Shown here: positions 33,987-42,909 of the stretch, piece after piece | Layout: each line of letters opens with the position of its first letter | Numbering within the stretch: the stretch's first letter is position 1 | Assembly: GCF_014653785.1 (NCBI RefSeq) | Contig: NZ_BNAS01000008.1 | Coordinates: 36,437-100,436, forward strand | DNA: 64,000 nt | From: Promicromonospora soli | GTDB lineage: Bacteria > Actinomycetota > Actinomycetes > Actinomycetales > Cellulomonadaceae | Reading direction: 5' to 3' | Position numbers and translations under genes: made by a program | Notes under the pieces: generated by a model | Told to the model about the DNA's origin: nothing | Databases searched by the model: none | What the model saw: only the letters and a program-made list of their open reading frames with translations

Positions 33987-36226
33987 CGCCGTCGCACGCA
34001 AGAGGCCGCTCCGCGGTGGAGCCCGCAGCCGATGCGCGTGCCCTGACAGCCGGCATGACGCTGCGGGAGAAGGTCGGACAGCTCAATCAGCGGCTGCTCG
34101 GATGGCAGTGCGTCGAGCGGGTCGGCGGGCGCTGGAGGACGACGGCGACGTTGCACGAGGAGGTCGAGCGCTGGGGCGGACTCGGTGCGCTCTACGGGCT
34201 CTTCCGCGCGGATGCGTGGTCCGGACGCGACTGGGACAACGGCGTGCGGCCACAGGAGCGTGCCGAGGTCGCCGAGATGGTGGTGGCGGAGGTTCGCTCG
34301 GCATCCCGGCACGGTATCGGCCCCCTGCTCGTCGAGGAGGCCCCGCACGGGCATCAGGCACTGGGAGCGGCCCTGCTGCCCGTGAACCTCGCAGTGGGCG
34401 CGGCCTGGGACGAGGGGTTGTACGCGGAGGCGGCCGCGGCGGTGGCGTCCGACCTGCGCGCGGACGGCGTGCATCTTGCGCTCGTCTCGGCGCTCGACCT
34501 CCTGCGGGACCCGCGCTGGGGTCGTGCGGAGGAGTGCTATGGCGAGGTGCCCGCGCTCGCGGCGGCCATGACCTCCGCCGTCGTCACGGGAATGCAGGGC
34601 GGCGGACGATCCCGCCTCCTCGACGGGTCAGGCGTGGGCGTCGTGCTCAAGCACTTCGCCGCTCAGGGCGAGGGTGTCGGCGGACGCAACGGGCACTCCG
34701 CGCAGATCGGCATGCGAGATCTCCAGGAGCTGCATCTGCCGGCGGCTCTGGCGGGCGTGGGAGCGGGTGCAGTCGGGATCATGGCGGCCTACAACGACAT
34801 CGACGGCGTGCCCTGCGTCGCCAACGCGCCGTTGCTGACGGGGCTGCTGCGGGACAGCTGGGGCTTTGACGGGATCGTCATGGGCGACGGCCTTGCCGTC
34901 GATCGCATCGTGGAGCAGGTCGGCTCACCCCTGTCGGCGGCCGCCACGGCTCTCATGTCCGGCGTCGATCTCTCGCTGTGGGACACCTCTTTCGCACAGC
35001 TCGAGGAGGCGGTGGCTCTCCGACCCGACCTGGAGCGCGTCGTGGACCGCGCCTGCGAGCGGGTGCTCGCGGTGAAGGGTCAGCTCGGTCTGCTGCCGGG
35101 GACGCCGCGCCCGACGCCCGTGGCTGAGCGCGCGCGGGAGACCGCGGTGCTCTCGCACCGGATCGCCGCGCGCTCGGTCGTGATGCTCCCCGGCACCGGC
35201 GAGGACCGCGTCCGCGAGGTCCTGCCCGTGCGCGGTACCGGCGAGTGGGTCGTCACGGGACCGCGTGCACATGACGTCGAGGCCATGCTGGGCGACTACG
35301 TCCCGCCGCTCGCCGAGGAGGAGCGCGTGAGCATCGCCGGCGCCCTGGTGGCGGAGTCTCTCGAGTCGGAGGCATCGTTCGCCGCTGTCGACGCGGACGA
35401 CGTGTCCGCGTTCGCGGCCGCGTCGGGGGTGGTCGTCGTGCTCGGGGGGTCGAGCCACCGCCCCTACGGCAGTGTTTTCGCGGACAACGGGGCGAGCGCG
35501 GGGCAGACGGCGGCGGACTGCGGCGAGGGAGTCGACCTGTCCTCGCCCACACTGCCGGACGGGCAGGTGGAGGCGCTGTCCCGGGTGCGTCGGGCGGCCA
35601 GGGGGCCGGTCGTGGCCGTCGTCCTGGCGGGCCGTCCGTACGTCCTGAGCGACGTCGCGCGTCTGGCCGATGTGATCCTGCTGGCCTTCTACCCGGGGCC
35701 GCACGGCGGGCGGGCCATCGCCGACCTGGTCCTCGGACGCACCCAGCCGGTCGGCAGGCTTCCCGCCACGATGCCGTCGGCGCCGGGTGCGATCCCCGTG
35801 CGAGCGGACGAGCGCATGAGCGCCAGCGATGTCTATCACGATGTGGCGGAGCCGGTCCTGTGGCCCGTGGGCGCCGGTGGCGGATACGGCCAGGTCGACG
35901 GCGTCCAGGTGCGGGCGCTGCGGCGGGCGGAGGTCGTCGTAGTCGAGCTCGAGGGGCACGTGATCGAGGGCGAGTGGCCGGCCGAGGAACTGGCACAGGT
36001 GCGGGCCCTGCGGCGCGGTGGACACACCTGGCCGCGTGCCGAGCTCGTCGCGTGGCGGCGGATCAGAGCCCCTCAGGGCACGCGGTTTCGCGAGCACCTG
36101 GAGATCCCGCTTCGCGACGTCCTCCTGCCGCCCTCCGAACGTGCGCCCCTCGCTCGGGCGACGACCGACCTGGTGGTCTCCCTCGGCTCGTCGCGCGTGA
36201 CGCTCACCCTCGCCGATGACGCCTGA
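33983..36226 (+). CDS. GH3 beta-glycosidase
   Basis: 747 aa. An N-terminal GH3 barrel has KHFAAQGEGVGGRNGH and nucleophile D302 in GIVMGDG; an alpha/beta sandwich (VVVLGGSS, GPHGGRAIADLVLG) and a C-terminal fibronectin-like domain follow. It resembles BglX-type two-domain enzymes rather than NagZ hexosaminidases. The substrate could be beta-glucose, beta-xylose or another sugar. In an N-glycan locus, beta-1,2-xylose of plant glycans is attractive but unproven. It is coupled to the beta-mannosidase gene by ATGA. Confidence 0.88.
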   Translation: MTPSHARGRSAVEPAADARALTAGMTLREKVGQLNQRLLGWQCVERVGGRWRTTATLHEEVERWGGLGALYGLFRADAWSGRDWDNGVRPQERAEVAEMVVAEVRSASRHGIGPLLVEEAPHGHQALGAALLPVNLAVGAAWDEGLYAEAAAAVASDLRADGVHLALVSALDLLRDPRWGRAEECYGEVPALAAAMTSAVVTGMQGGGRSRLLDGSGVGVVLKHFAAQGEGVGGRNGHSAQIGMRDLQELHLPAALAGVGAGAVGIMAAYNDIDGVPCVANAPLLTGLLRDSWGFDGIVMGDGLAVDRIVEQVGSPLSAAATALMSGVDLSLWDTSFAQLEEAVALRPDLERVVDRACERVLAVKGQLGLLPGTPRPTPVAERARETAVLSHRIAARSVVMLPGTGEDRVREVLPVRGTGEWVVTGPRAHDVEAMLGDYVPPLAEEERVSIAGALVAESLESEASFAAVDADDVSAFAAASGVVVVLGGSSHRPYGSVFADNGASAGQTAADCGEGVDLSSPTLPDGQVEALSRVRRAARGPVVAVVLAGRPYVLSDVARLADVILLAFYPGPHGGRAIADLVLGRTQPVGRLPATMPSAPGAIPVRADERMSASDVYHDVAEPVLWPVGAGGGYGQVDGVQVRALRRAEVVVVELEGHVIEGEWPAEELAQVRALRRGGHTWPRAELVAWRRIRAPQGTRFREHLEIPLRDVLLPPSERAPLARATTDLVVSLGSSRVTLTLADDA

Positions 36227-36237
36227 AGGAGGCGCAG

Positions 36238-39200
36238 ATGGCCCTCGAACCAGATGACGTGACGCTCGGACGTCTGCGGCGATTTGTTGATGAACGTCTC
36301 ACGCCGGCGCTCGACACCGACCGGCTGCCGATGCGTGCGCTCGGCTGGTCGCGCCCCGGCGAGCCCCCCGCCGTCTCCGAGGCACTCGCACTGTCCGGGG
36401 ACGACCTCGTCGAAGTCGTCCTCGGACAGTCGTGGGGAGAGCCGTGGTCGACCACGTGGCTGAGCCTGAGCGCGGACATTCCTGTGGCGTGGGCGGGAGA
36501 GGAGGATCAGGTCGACGTAGTGGTCGATCTCGGATTCACCCGGGACACGCCCGGGTTCCAGGCGGAGGGTACGGCGCGCGACACTGCCGGTCGCGCGCTC
36601 AAGGGCATCTCGCCGCGCAACAGGCACGTTCCCCTGAGCCTCCTGCTCGAGCGCGATCCGGTCGCGGCTGGGCGATGGAGCGCGGGCGAGGCGCCGTTCC
36701 CCGTGCGGCTCTGGGTGGAGGCGGCGGCGAACCCCGTGCTGGATCCGGAGTTCGTGTTCGCGCCCACAGAGCTCGGGGATCCCGCGACTCTTCCGGCCCG
36801 GCACCAGTACCGGTGGGGGGAGTTCGTCGTGCGTCGGCGTCACCCTCAGGCATGGGCACTTCTGCGTGATCTCTCCGTGCTCAGCGAGCAGCGCGAGACG
36901 TTGCCGGCGTCGGACCTCCGGCGTGGGCGCATCCTGCGCGCCGTCGCTCGTGCGCTCGACCTCGTGCAGATCTCGTCGCCCGCCGCCGTGCGCTCGACGG
37001 CGCTGGAAGCGCGCGAGGCGCTCGCGCCTGTCCTGTCAGAGCCCGCTGCGCAGGCCGGGCATCACGTCGTGGCCGTCGGGCACGCGCACATCGATTCGGC
37101 GTGGTTGTGGCCGTTCCGCGAGACCCGCCGCAAGGTGGTGCGCACGTACGCGAACGCCCTGGCCCTGCTGCGGGAGTATCCCGAGACGACCTTCGCCACG
37201 TCGTCAGCGCAGCACCTGGCCTGGGTGAAGGAGGCGGAGCCCGAGCTGTTCGAGCGCATCGTGGCTGCCGCCCGCGAAGGGCGGTTCGTCCCGGTGGGCG
37301 GCATGTGGGTCGAGTCGGACACCATGCTCCCGGGCGGAGAGTCGATGGTGCGCCAGCTCGTCGAGGGCGTCTCCTGGATGGAAACGGAGCTGGGAGTGCG
37401 GTGCCGAGGCGTCTGGCTGCCGGACTCGTTCGGGTACTCCGCGGCCCTTCCTCAGATCGCGCGTGCGGCCGGCATGCGCTGGCTGCTCACTCAGAAGCTG
37501 TCCTGGAACGACACCAACCGCATGCCGCACCACACTTTCTGGTGGGAGGGCATCGACGGCTCGCAGGTGCTCACCCACTTCCCTCCGGTGGACAACTACA
37601 ACAGTGACCTCGCTCCGCGGCAGCTCGCGCACGCCGAGGCCAACGTCGCGGACTCCGACCCCGTGTCGGCGAGCGTCTCGCTCGCGCCGAGCGGGTGGGG
37701 GGACGGCGGGGGCGGTCCCACGCGCGAGCACGCGGAGAGCGCTCGCCGGCTGTCCGGCCTCGCGGGAACACCCGCCGTGTCCTGGGGCACACCCGAGGAC
37801 TTCTTCACAGACGTCGAGCGGCGCGCCGCGGAGACGAGCGAGGAGGGCGCACCCCTCGGCCGCTGGTCCGGGGAGATGCCCTTGGAGCTCCACCGGGGGA
37901 TCTTCACCTCACAGCACAGGACGAAGGAGGGCAACCGTCGATGCGAGTCACTGCTGCACGAGGCCGAGCTGTGGTCCGCCGTGGCGTCGCTGCGCTGCGG
38001 GGTCTCCTATCCGCGGGAGGAGCTCCGTGAGCTGTGGCGGGTGGTCCTGCTCCACCAGTTCCACGACGTGCTGCCGGGTACGTCGATCGCCTGGGTCTAT
38101 CACGAGGTCGAACGCGCGCACGCTCGGGTGATCGAACGGTGCGAGGAGCTCGTCTCACATGCCTTGCGGACGCTGGCCGGATCCTCGGACGGGCAGGGCA
38201 CAGACCTGCGGGTGAACTCCGGCCCCGTCGTGCTCAACGGCGTCGCCCCCTTCTCCGCGGGTGCTGTGCAGGAGGCTCGGCCCGCCCGTGCGGTCCGTTC
38301 CCGCGATCTCTGGGTCCTGGAGGACTCGTCCGTCCGTGTCGAGGTCGATGCCCGCGGACACGTGGTCGCCCTGGTCGATCGATCGAGCGGGCGCGACGCG
38401 ATCGGGCCGGCCGGCCCGGGAAACGTGGCCTCGCTTCACCGCGACCTCCCCAATCGCTGGGACGCGTGGGACATCGACGCGCATCACGATCGCGTCGTCA
38501 GGGATTTCCCGGAGGCGAGGGTGCGCGCACAGGATCACATGGTGATCATCGAGCGCGACCTGGCGCAGGCGCGTCTCGTGCAGCGCTTGGAGCTCGACCG
38601 CGGTGCGCTCCGGGTGACGACGGAGGTCGACTGGCATGCGCAGGAGGAGCTCCTGACGCTGTCGTGGCCGTGGGACCTGCGTGCCGACGACATCGCTGCC
38701 GAGACACAGTTCGGGCACGTGCGGCGGCCTATGCATCGCAACACCACGTGGCAGAGCGCACGGTTCGTGGACGCGGCGCATCGTTGGGTGCACGTGGGCG
38801 AGCCCGGCTTCGGTGTCGCCATCGCCAATCACGTCACGCACGGATACGACGCCGCGCGGACGACCCGTCCCGACGGCGGCACCACGACGCGCCTGCGGGT
38901 CCACCTTCTGCGCGGGCCACGGTATCCCGATCCGCGCGCTGACGAGGGCAGGCATGAGTTCGTCCATCTCCTGCGACCCGGTGCGACCGTCGCCGACGCG
39001 ATCGGCGACGGCCTGGCGCTCGCGCTGCCGTTGCGTGCCGTCTCCGGACCGGCGGACCCGGCATTGTTCGTTCCGCTCGTGAGGATCGAGGGTGAGGGGA
39101 TCGTCGTCGACACCGTCAAGCTGGCCGAAGACGGCAGTGGCGAGCTCGTCGTCCGGCTTCACGAGGCATGGGGAACCCGCGCGACCGGCAGGATCGAGGT

Positions 39201-39396
39201 CGACATCCCTGGGCTCACCCTGATGAGTACCGATCTGCACGAGCGCCCCCTCGCACCGGGCGACTCGGACGGCAGTCTCCACTTCCTCCCCGACGATGCG
39301 CCCGGAGCGGAGCGCAGCGGCGCGAACATGATGCTGCGTCCGTTCGGCATCCTCACCCTGAGGGCGTGCAAGTCGCGCGGTGAGGCAGTCCGGTAG
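36238..39396 (+). CDS. GH38 alpha-mannosidase
   Basis: 1052 aa, the full length of this family. An N-terminal domain (~270 residues) precedes the catalytic zinc site GHAHIDSAWLWPFRET (H282, H284 and D286 region). The nucleophile is D396 in WLPDSFGY. HQFHDVLPGTSIAWVY and beta-rich C-terminal domains complete it. It trims alpha-1,2/1,3/1,6-linked mannose; cytoplasmic here. GAAGGAGGC precedes the ATG, 11 bases after the GH3 stop. It is the last gene of the locus. A TTTAACC-centred small palindrome near 39420 follows. Confidence 0.94.
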   Translation: MALEPDDVTLGRLRRFVDERLTPALDTDRLPMRALGWSRPGEPPAVSEALALSGDDLVEVVLGQSWGEPWSTTWLSLSADIPVAWAGEEDQVDVVVDLGFTRDTPGFQAEGTARDTAGRALKGISPRNRHVPLSLLLERDPVAAGRWSAGEAPFPVRLWVEAAANPVLDPEFVFAPTELGDPATLPARHQYRWGEFVVRRRHPQAWALLRDLSVLSEQRETLPASDLRRGRILRAVARALDLVQISSPAAVRSTALEAREALAPVLSEPAAQAGHHVVAVGHAHIDSAWLWPFRETRRKVVRTYANALALLREYPETTFATSSAQHLAWVKEAEPELFERIVAAAREGRFVPVGGMWVESDTMLPGGESMVRQLVEGVSWMETELGVRCRGVWLPDSFGYSAALPQIARAAGMRWLLTQKLSWNDTNRMPHHTFWWEGIDGSQVLTHFPPVDNYNSDLAPRQLAHAEANVADSDPVSASVSLAPSGWGDGGGGPTREHAESARRLSGLAGTPAVSWGTPEDFFTDVERRAAETSEEGAPLGRWSGEMPLELHRGIFTSQHRTKEGNRRCESLLHEAELWSAVASLRCGVSYPREELRELWRVVLLHQFHDVLPGTSIAWVYHEVERAHARVIERCEELVSHALRTLAGSSDGQGTDLRVNSGPVVLNGVAPFSAGAVQEARPARAVRSRDLWVLEDSSVRVEVDARGHVVALVDRSSGRDAIGPAGPGNVASLHRDLPNRWDAWDIDAHHDRVVRDFPEARVRAQDHMVIIERDLAQARLVQRLELDRGALRVTTEVDWHAQEELLTLSWPWDLRADDIAAETQFGHVRRPMHRNTTWQSARFVDAAHRWVHVGEPGFGVAIANHVTHGYDAARTTRPDGGTTTRLRVHLLRGPRYPDPRADEGRHEFVHLLRPGATVADAIGDGLALALPLRAVSGPADPALFVPLVRIEGEGIVVDTVKLAEDGSGELVVRLHEAWGTRATGRIEVDIPGLTLMSTDLHERPLAPGDSDGSLHFLPDDAPGAERSGANMMLRPFGILTLRACKSRGEAVR

Positions 39397-39502
39397 CCCG
39401 CTACGCTTCTCGGACGGAACGGGTTTAACCGGCATAAATGCGACGGCAAGCCGAGGGCGCCGCAGCCCGTCTCCGGCCGGCGACAGCGACAGGAACGGGT
39501 GC

Positions 39503-40651
39503 ATGCAGCTACTACCACTCATCCAGCAGGCGCTGTCGGACGACGCCGGCCGGCTCCACCTGGCGACGGCGGCGGGACCGCCCGCACCGGGAGCTCTGAA
39601 CGGCCTCACGGTGCTGGTCGTCGGCTTCTGCTTCCTCGTGCCGATGGTCTGGATCTACGCGGTGCGCCAGAGGGGTTCCAGGGGGGCCCTTGCACGCCTG
39701 GCGACGGCGCTCGCGGTCCTCTCCCTGTGGTTTGTCGGCGCGAGCGCACTGGTCTACCCGGCGGGCGTCCTGACCTATCTCGGCACCGCCGAGCTCGAGA
39801 GCCACCCCGAAGCGTGGCAATGGACCGCCGTGTCGCCGCTGGTGGCACTCTTCTACGCCTGGTGGTTCGGGCGGGACTTCCCGCGCCCCCGCGTATCGAG
39901 TCTCCTCACACGGGCCGGGCTGCTGTACGGCGCGTGCCTGATAGCCGTGCTCTTGGCGGTGCACGCCGGCCTGCCGGTGTTCTCCATGGGGGGAGTCGGC
40001 AATCTCCTCGCCCTCACGGCAACGCTCGTATGCATCGTCACCTGGCAGCTCATCGATCGACTGCGGCCGGCGCAGCTGCTCGTCAGAGCGGGGTGGGTCC
40101 TCGCTGTGTGTGTTGCCGTCGTCTGGCTCGCCCTTGCCAACGACGTGCAGATCATGGCCGACCCTCGCACCGCTACTGGTGTCGGTCTGCTGGTTACCGT
40201 CGGACTGCTCGCCCTTTTGGCCCTCGCCGGTTCCGTGGCCTGTATCGGCGCATGGCGGCTCATCAACCGGCACGGGCGGCCGCTCCGCCGCGAGGCACTG
40301 CCAAGGCCCGGCGAGGTCTGGAACGCGGAGGTTCCTTTCGAGGACGACGGGAGCGAGTCGAAGGACCGGCCCGTCCTGGTGGTGCGCGTCTCCGGCGACC
40401 ACGCGGCCGTCATGAAGATCACGAGCCAGGACAAGTCCCGCTTCGACAGCTACCTCCACCTCCCGCACGCCCGCTGGCGGAAGGTACTGACGAAAGACAG
40501 CTGGCTGGATCTGGCGACCACGGACCTGCCGTTGCGGAACTTCCGCAGCCTGCGGGGCCGCTGCCGGCCCGACGTGTGGCGCGCCGTCACCAAGGGAGAC
40601 CTGCCCCGCCGCAAGCCGCGCGGTATCGCCGAGCCGGAGCTCCCGCACTGA
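39503..40651 (+). CDS. Seven-helix membrane protein fused to a PemK/MazF-like domain
   Basis: 382 aa. About seven membrane helices occupy residues ~30-255. The C-terminal ~115 residues (from LPRPGEVWNAEVPFEDD, through KDRPVLVV, MKITSQDKS, and SWLDL) match the PemK/MazF pattern seen in actinobacterial toxins (PG-E-W, K-x-RP-VLV, KITSQDKS). A membrane-anchored toxin-fold domain with no antitoxin gene beside it is unusual; it may be a regulated RNase, or a repurposed fold. ATG 39503 has CAGGAACGG upstream. It lies right after the sugar locus. Confidence 0.7.
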   Translation: MQLLPLIQQALSDDAGRLHLATAAGPPAPGALNGLTVLVVGFCFLVPMVWIYAVRQRGSRGALARLATALAVLSLWFVGASALVYPAGVLTYLGTAELESHPEAWQWTAVSPLVALFYAWWFGRDFPRPRVSSLLTRAGLLYGACLIAVLLAVHAGLPVFSMGGVGNLLALTATLVCIVTWQLIDRLRPAQLLVRAGWVLAVCVAVVWLALANDVQIMADPRTATGVGLLVTVGLLALLALAGSVACIGAWRLINRHGRPLRREALPRPGEVWNAEVPFEDDGSESKDRPVLVVRVSGDHAAVMKITSQDKSRFDSYLHLPHARWRKVLTKDSWLDLATTDLPLRNFRSLRGRCRPDVWRAVTKGDLPRRKPRGIAEPELPH

Positions 40652-40689
40652 GCAGGTCCGCTCAGCAGGTCCGGCTCAGCAGGTCGGGT

Positions 40690-41508
40690 TCAGAGGAGCT
40701 GGGACCGGCGCTGCGGAAACACGTCCTCCCGCTGGATCTCGTCCTGCCGGTCCTGCCAGCCCTCGAACTTGGCCTGCGCCTCCATCTCCTTGGCGCTGGG
40801 CGCCAGGCCCACCACCAGGAGCAGCAGGATCGTGCTGATGGTGACGCCGATGATGAGCGGGCCTAGGAGCGCTCCCACACCGATGCCGCCGTCGGCCGGG
40901 ACGACGCTCGCGACCTCGTCCACCCGCATGGCCGACATGCCCGTGTAGTGCATCCCGGAGACGGCGATGCCCATGATGAGCGCGGCGCCGGCGCCGGCGG
41001 CGAGGTTGCGCACCTTCGCGGACAGCCAGAGACCGGCGGTCGCGGCGAGGACGGCGACGAGCACCGACATGGCGACCGTGACGGCGTCGTAGTTGATCGC
41101 AACGCCCACGTGCAGGGCGCGCATGCCGAGGTAGTGCATGGCGGCGATGCCCAGGCCGGTGATCGTGCCGCCCCCGAGCAGCGCGAGGACTCCGACGCCC
41201 GCCCTGCGGACGATGAAGAGGCCGAGGCCCACGACGAGGATGGCGAGCAGGCCGCTCGCGATCGTCAGCGTCACGTTGAAGCGGGCCTCGGTGCCGCGGA
41301 CGTGGAACCCGAGCATGGCGACGAAGTGCATGACCCAGATACCGGTGCCGCCGATGGAGATCGCGCCGAGGGCGAGCCAGGCGGTGCTCGCCCAGCCGCG
41401 CGCGACGCGCGCGCGGGCTGCGCAGGTCAGGCCGACGGCGCACCCGGCGCACGAGAGCAGGAACGACAGGATGGGCGTGACCCAGCCGAGCGCGAAGTGG
41501 TCAATCAT
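40690..41508 (-). CDS. MHYT-domain membrane sensor
   Basis: 272 aa with seven predicted membrane helices and three M-H-x-x motifs (WVMHFVAMLGF, AAMHYLGM, SGMHYTGM), the MHYT repeat proposed to bind copper and sense a diatomic gas. The family often has a GGDEF/EAL domain attached, but here only a short charged tail follows, so output must go through another protein or the domain alone. Start at 41508 follows GGAGAGCTCC. Upstream lies a 2 x 18-base direct repeat. It converges with the PemK-like fusion gene; three copies of an AGCAGGTC(C/G)G unit lie between the stops. Confidence 0.88.
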   Translation of the reverse strand: MIDHFALGWVTPILSFLLSCAGCAVGLTCAARARVARGWASTAWLALGAISIGGTGIWVMHFVAMLGFHVRGTEARFNVTLTIASGLLAILVVGLGLFIVRRAGVGVLALLGGGTITGLGIAAMHYLGMRALHVGVAINYDAVTVAMSVLVAVLAATAGLWLSAKVRNLAAGAGAALIMGIAVSGMHYTGMSAMRVDEVASVVPADGGIGVGALLGPLIIGVTISTILLLLVVGLAPSAKEMEAQAKFEGWQDRQDEIQREDVFPQRRSQLL

Positions 41509-41799
41509 GGGGAGCTCTCCAGCAAGTACGAGGGAAGCGTTGGGTCTGCCGCCGACGGCGTCGTCGCGGGCAGTCAGCATGTTGCGATCGGTGCTAATTA
41601 GCCGATCGGTACCAATTAGAAGGGTCTGACGGGGTGAGATCCACCCTTTGGGGCGGTTGAGTTGGCGCGAAGAGGGTGATCTTTTTGGTCCCCGCGGGCT
41701 CTGTTTACGCGGCCGTCTTTTGTTCGTGGTGAGCCGTTCACACACGGCTCGACGGGGGCGAGCCGACAACCCGGAAGGAGCGGCGCAGGGCCGACAAAG
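41509..41799. other. Divergent promoter region of MHYT and SIP genes
   Basis: About 290 bases without a gene. It holds the 18-base direct repeats at 41585-41620 and, on the other side, a run of A/T-richer sequence (for example TGATCTTTTTGGT near 41680). The iron box begins at 41800. Confidence 0.5.
41585..41620. repeat. 18-bp direct repeat, candidate regulator sites
   Basis: Two adjacent 18-base units, CGATCGGTGCTAATTAGC and CGATCGGTACCAATTAGA, match at 15 of 18 positions. Each holds CGATCG and an AATTAG core. They lie 77-112 bases upstream of the MHYT start, near where its promoter should be. Confidence 0.5.
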
Positions 41800-41818
41800 T
41801 TAGGTTAGGCTCACCGTT
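41800..41818 (+). promoter_or_regulatory. DtxR/IdeR iron box overlapping the SIP promoter
   Basis: TTAGGTTAGGCTCACCGTT matches the 19-bp DtxR/IdeR consensus (TTAGGTTAGGCTAACCTAA) at 15 of 19 positions. It contains TAGGCT (41806-41811), a -10 hexamer seven bases before GTG 41819. Iron-loaded repressor would therefore cover the start of a leaderless transcript. Confidence 0.85.
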
Positions 41819-42796
41819 GTGACCATCAAGACCGAGGGGCTCGAAGCCAAGCCCTCGCGAATGTTCGATGTCGAGGTAGCGCGGGTGACGCGCCTGTGCC
41901 CGTCCTTCGTCCGCTTCACCTTCCGCGGCCCGGACCTGGACAAGTTCGCGGACAACGGCCGTGACCAGCGCATCAAGCTGCTCCTCCCGTCGCCCCGCGG
42001 TGGCTGGGACGCATTGCGCCGCGACGACCCCGACTGGTACGCCGCCTGGCGCGCGCTCCCGGACGAGCACCGCAACCCGATGCGAACCTACACGGTCCGC
42101 ACGGTGCGCCAGGACATGCGCGAGGTCGACGTGGACGTCGTGATGCACGGTGACTCCGGTCCGGCGTCGCGCTGGGCGCTGACCGCGTCCCCGGGCGACC
42201 CGCTGGTCATCATGGGACCCAACGCCGAGTACGACGGCATGCACGGCGGTGTCGAGTTCGCCCCGCCGGAGTTCAGCCACGCGCTGCTGCTGGCCGGTGA
42301 CGAGACCGCGGTGCCCGCGATCTCCGCCATCTGCGAGTCCCTGCCCGCTGACGCCGTGGGCGAGGTCTTCCTCGAGGTGCCCCACCCTGAGGACGGCTGG
42401 GCGCTCGCCGCGCCCGAGGGCGTGCGGGTGCACTGGCTGGCCCGCGACGGGCGCGAGCACGGCGACGTGCTGGTCCCGGCCGTGCAGGCGGCGGCGGACC
42501 AGCTGCTCGCGATGGGTGTGCGGCCGTCGTCGGACAGCTCGCCCGCCCTCACCGCGGCCGGGGTGGACCTGTCGGGCGAGGCGCACGACGTCGACATCGA
42601 CTCCGAGATCCTCTGGGAGGTGCCGATCGACGAGTCGGGCCGCCCCCTGGCCCAGGACACGGTGCTGTACGCGTGGCTCGCGGGCGAGGCGGGTGTCATC
42701 AAGACGCTGCGCCGCTACCTCGTGAACGAGTGCCAGGTCGACCGCAAGTCCGTGGCGTTCATGGGCTACTGGCGCAAGGGCCGCGCGGAGAGCTGA
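41819..42796 (+). CDS. Siderophore-interacting protein (FAD-dependent ferric-siderophore reductase)
   Basis: 325 aa. The FAD-binding domain ([14 protein letters not shown], and [20 protein letters not shown] with the R-x-Y-T flavin motif) is followed by the SIP/NAD(P)H domain ([30 protein letters not shown]). It releases iron from imported siderophores by reduction, in the cytoplasm. The GTG start lies within a leaderless promoter overlapped by the iron box, and no ribosome site is present, which supports this start. It stands alone, with no siderophore transporter adjacent. Confidence 0.95.
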   Translation: MTIKTEGLEAKPSRMFDVEVARVTRLCPSFVRFTFRGPDLDKFADNGRDQRIKLLLPSPRGGWDALRRDDPDWYAAWRALPDEHRNPMRTYTVRTVRQDMREVDVDVVMHGDSGPASRWALTASPGDPLVIMGPNAEYDGMHGGVEFAPPEFSHALLLAGDETAVPAISAICESLPADAVGEVFLEVPHPEDGWALAAPEGVRVHWLARDGREHGDVLVPAVQAAADQLLAMGVRPSSDSSPALTAAGVDLSGEAHDVDIDSEILWEVPIDESGRPLAQDTVLYAWLAGEAGVIKTLRRYLVNECQVDRKSVAFMGYWRKGRAES

Positions 42797-42909
42797 CCGC
42801 GGCTTTCACCCACGCCTTCGCTCGCCGCGTGGTGCCCCGATACTGCCCCGACCCGGGAAATGCCTGGTCAGATGTGGTAAGTATCGGACCCTGACGTTCG
42901 GGAGGACGG

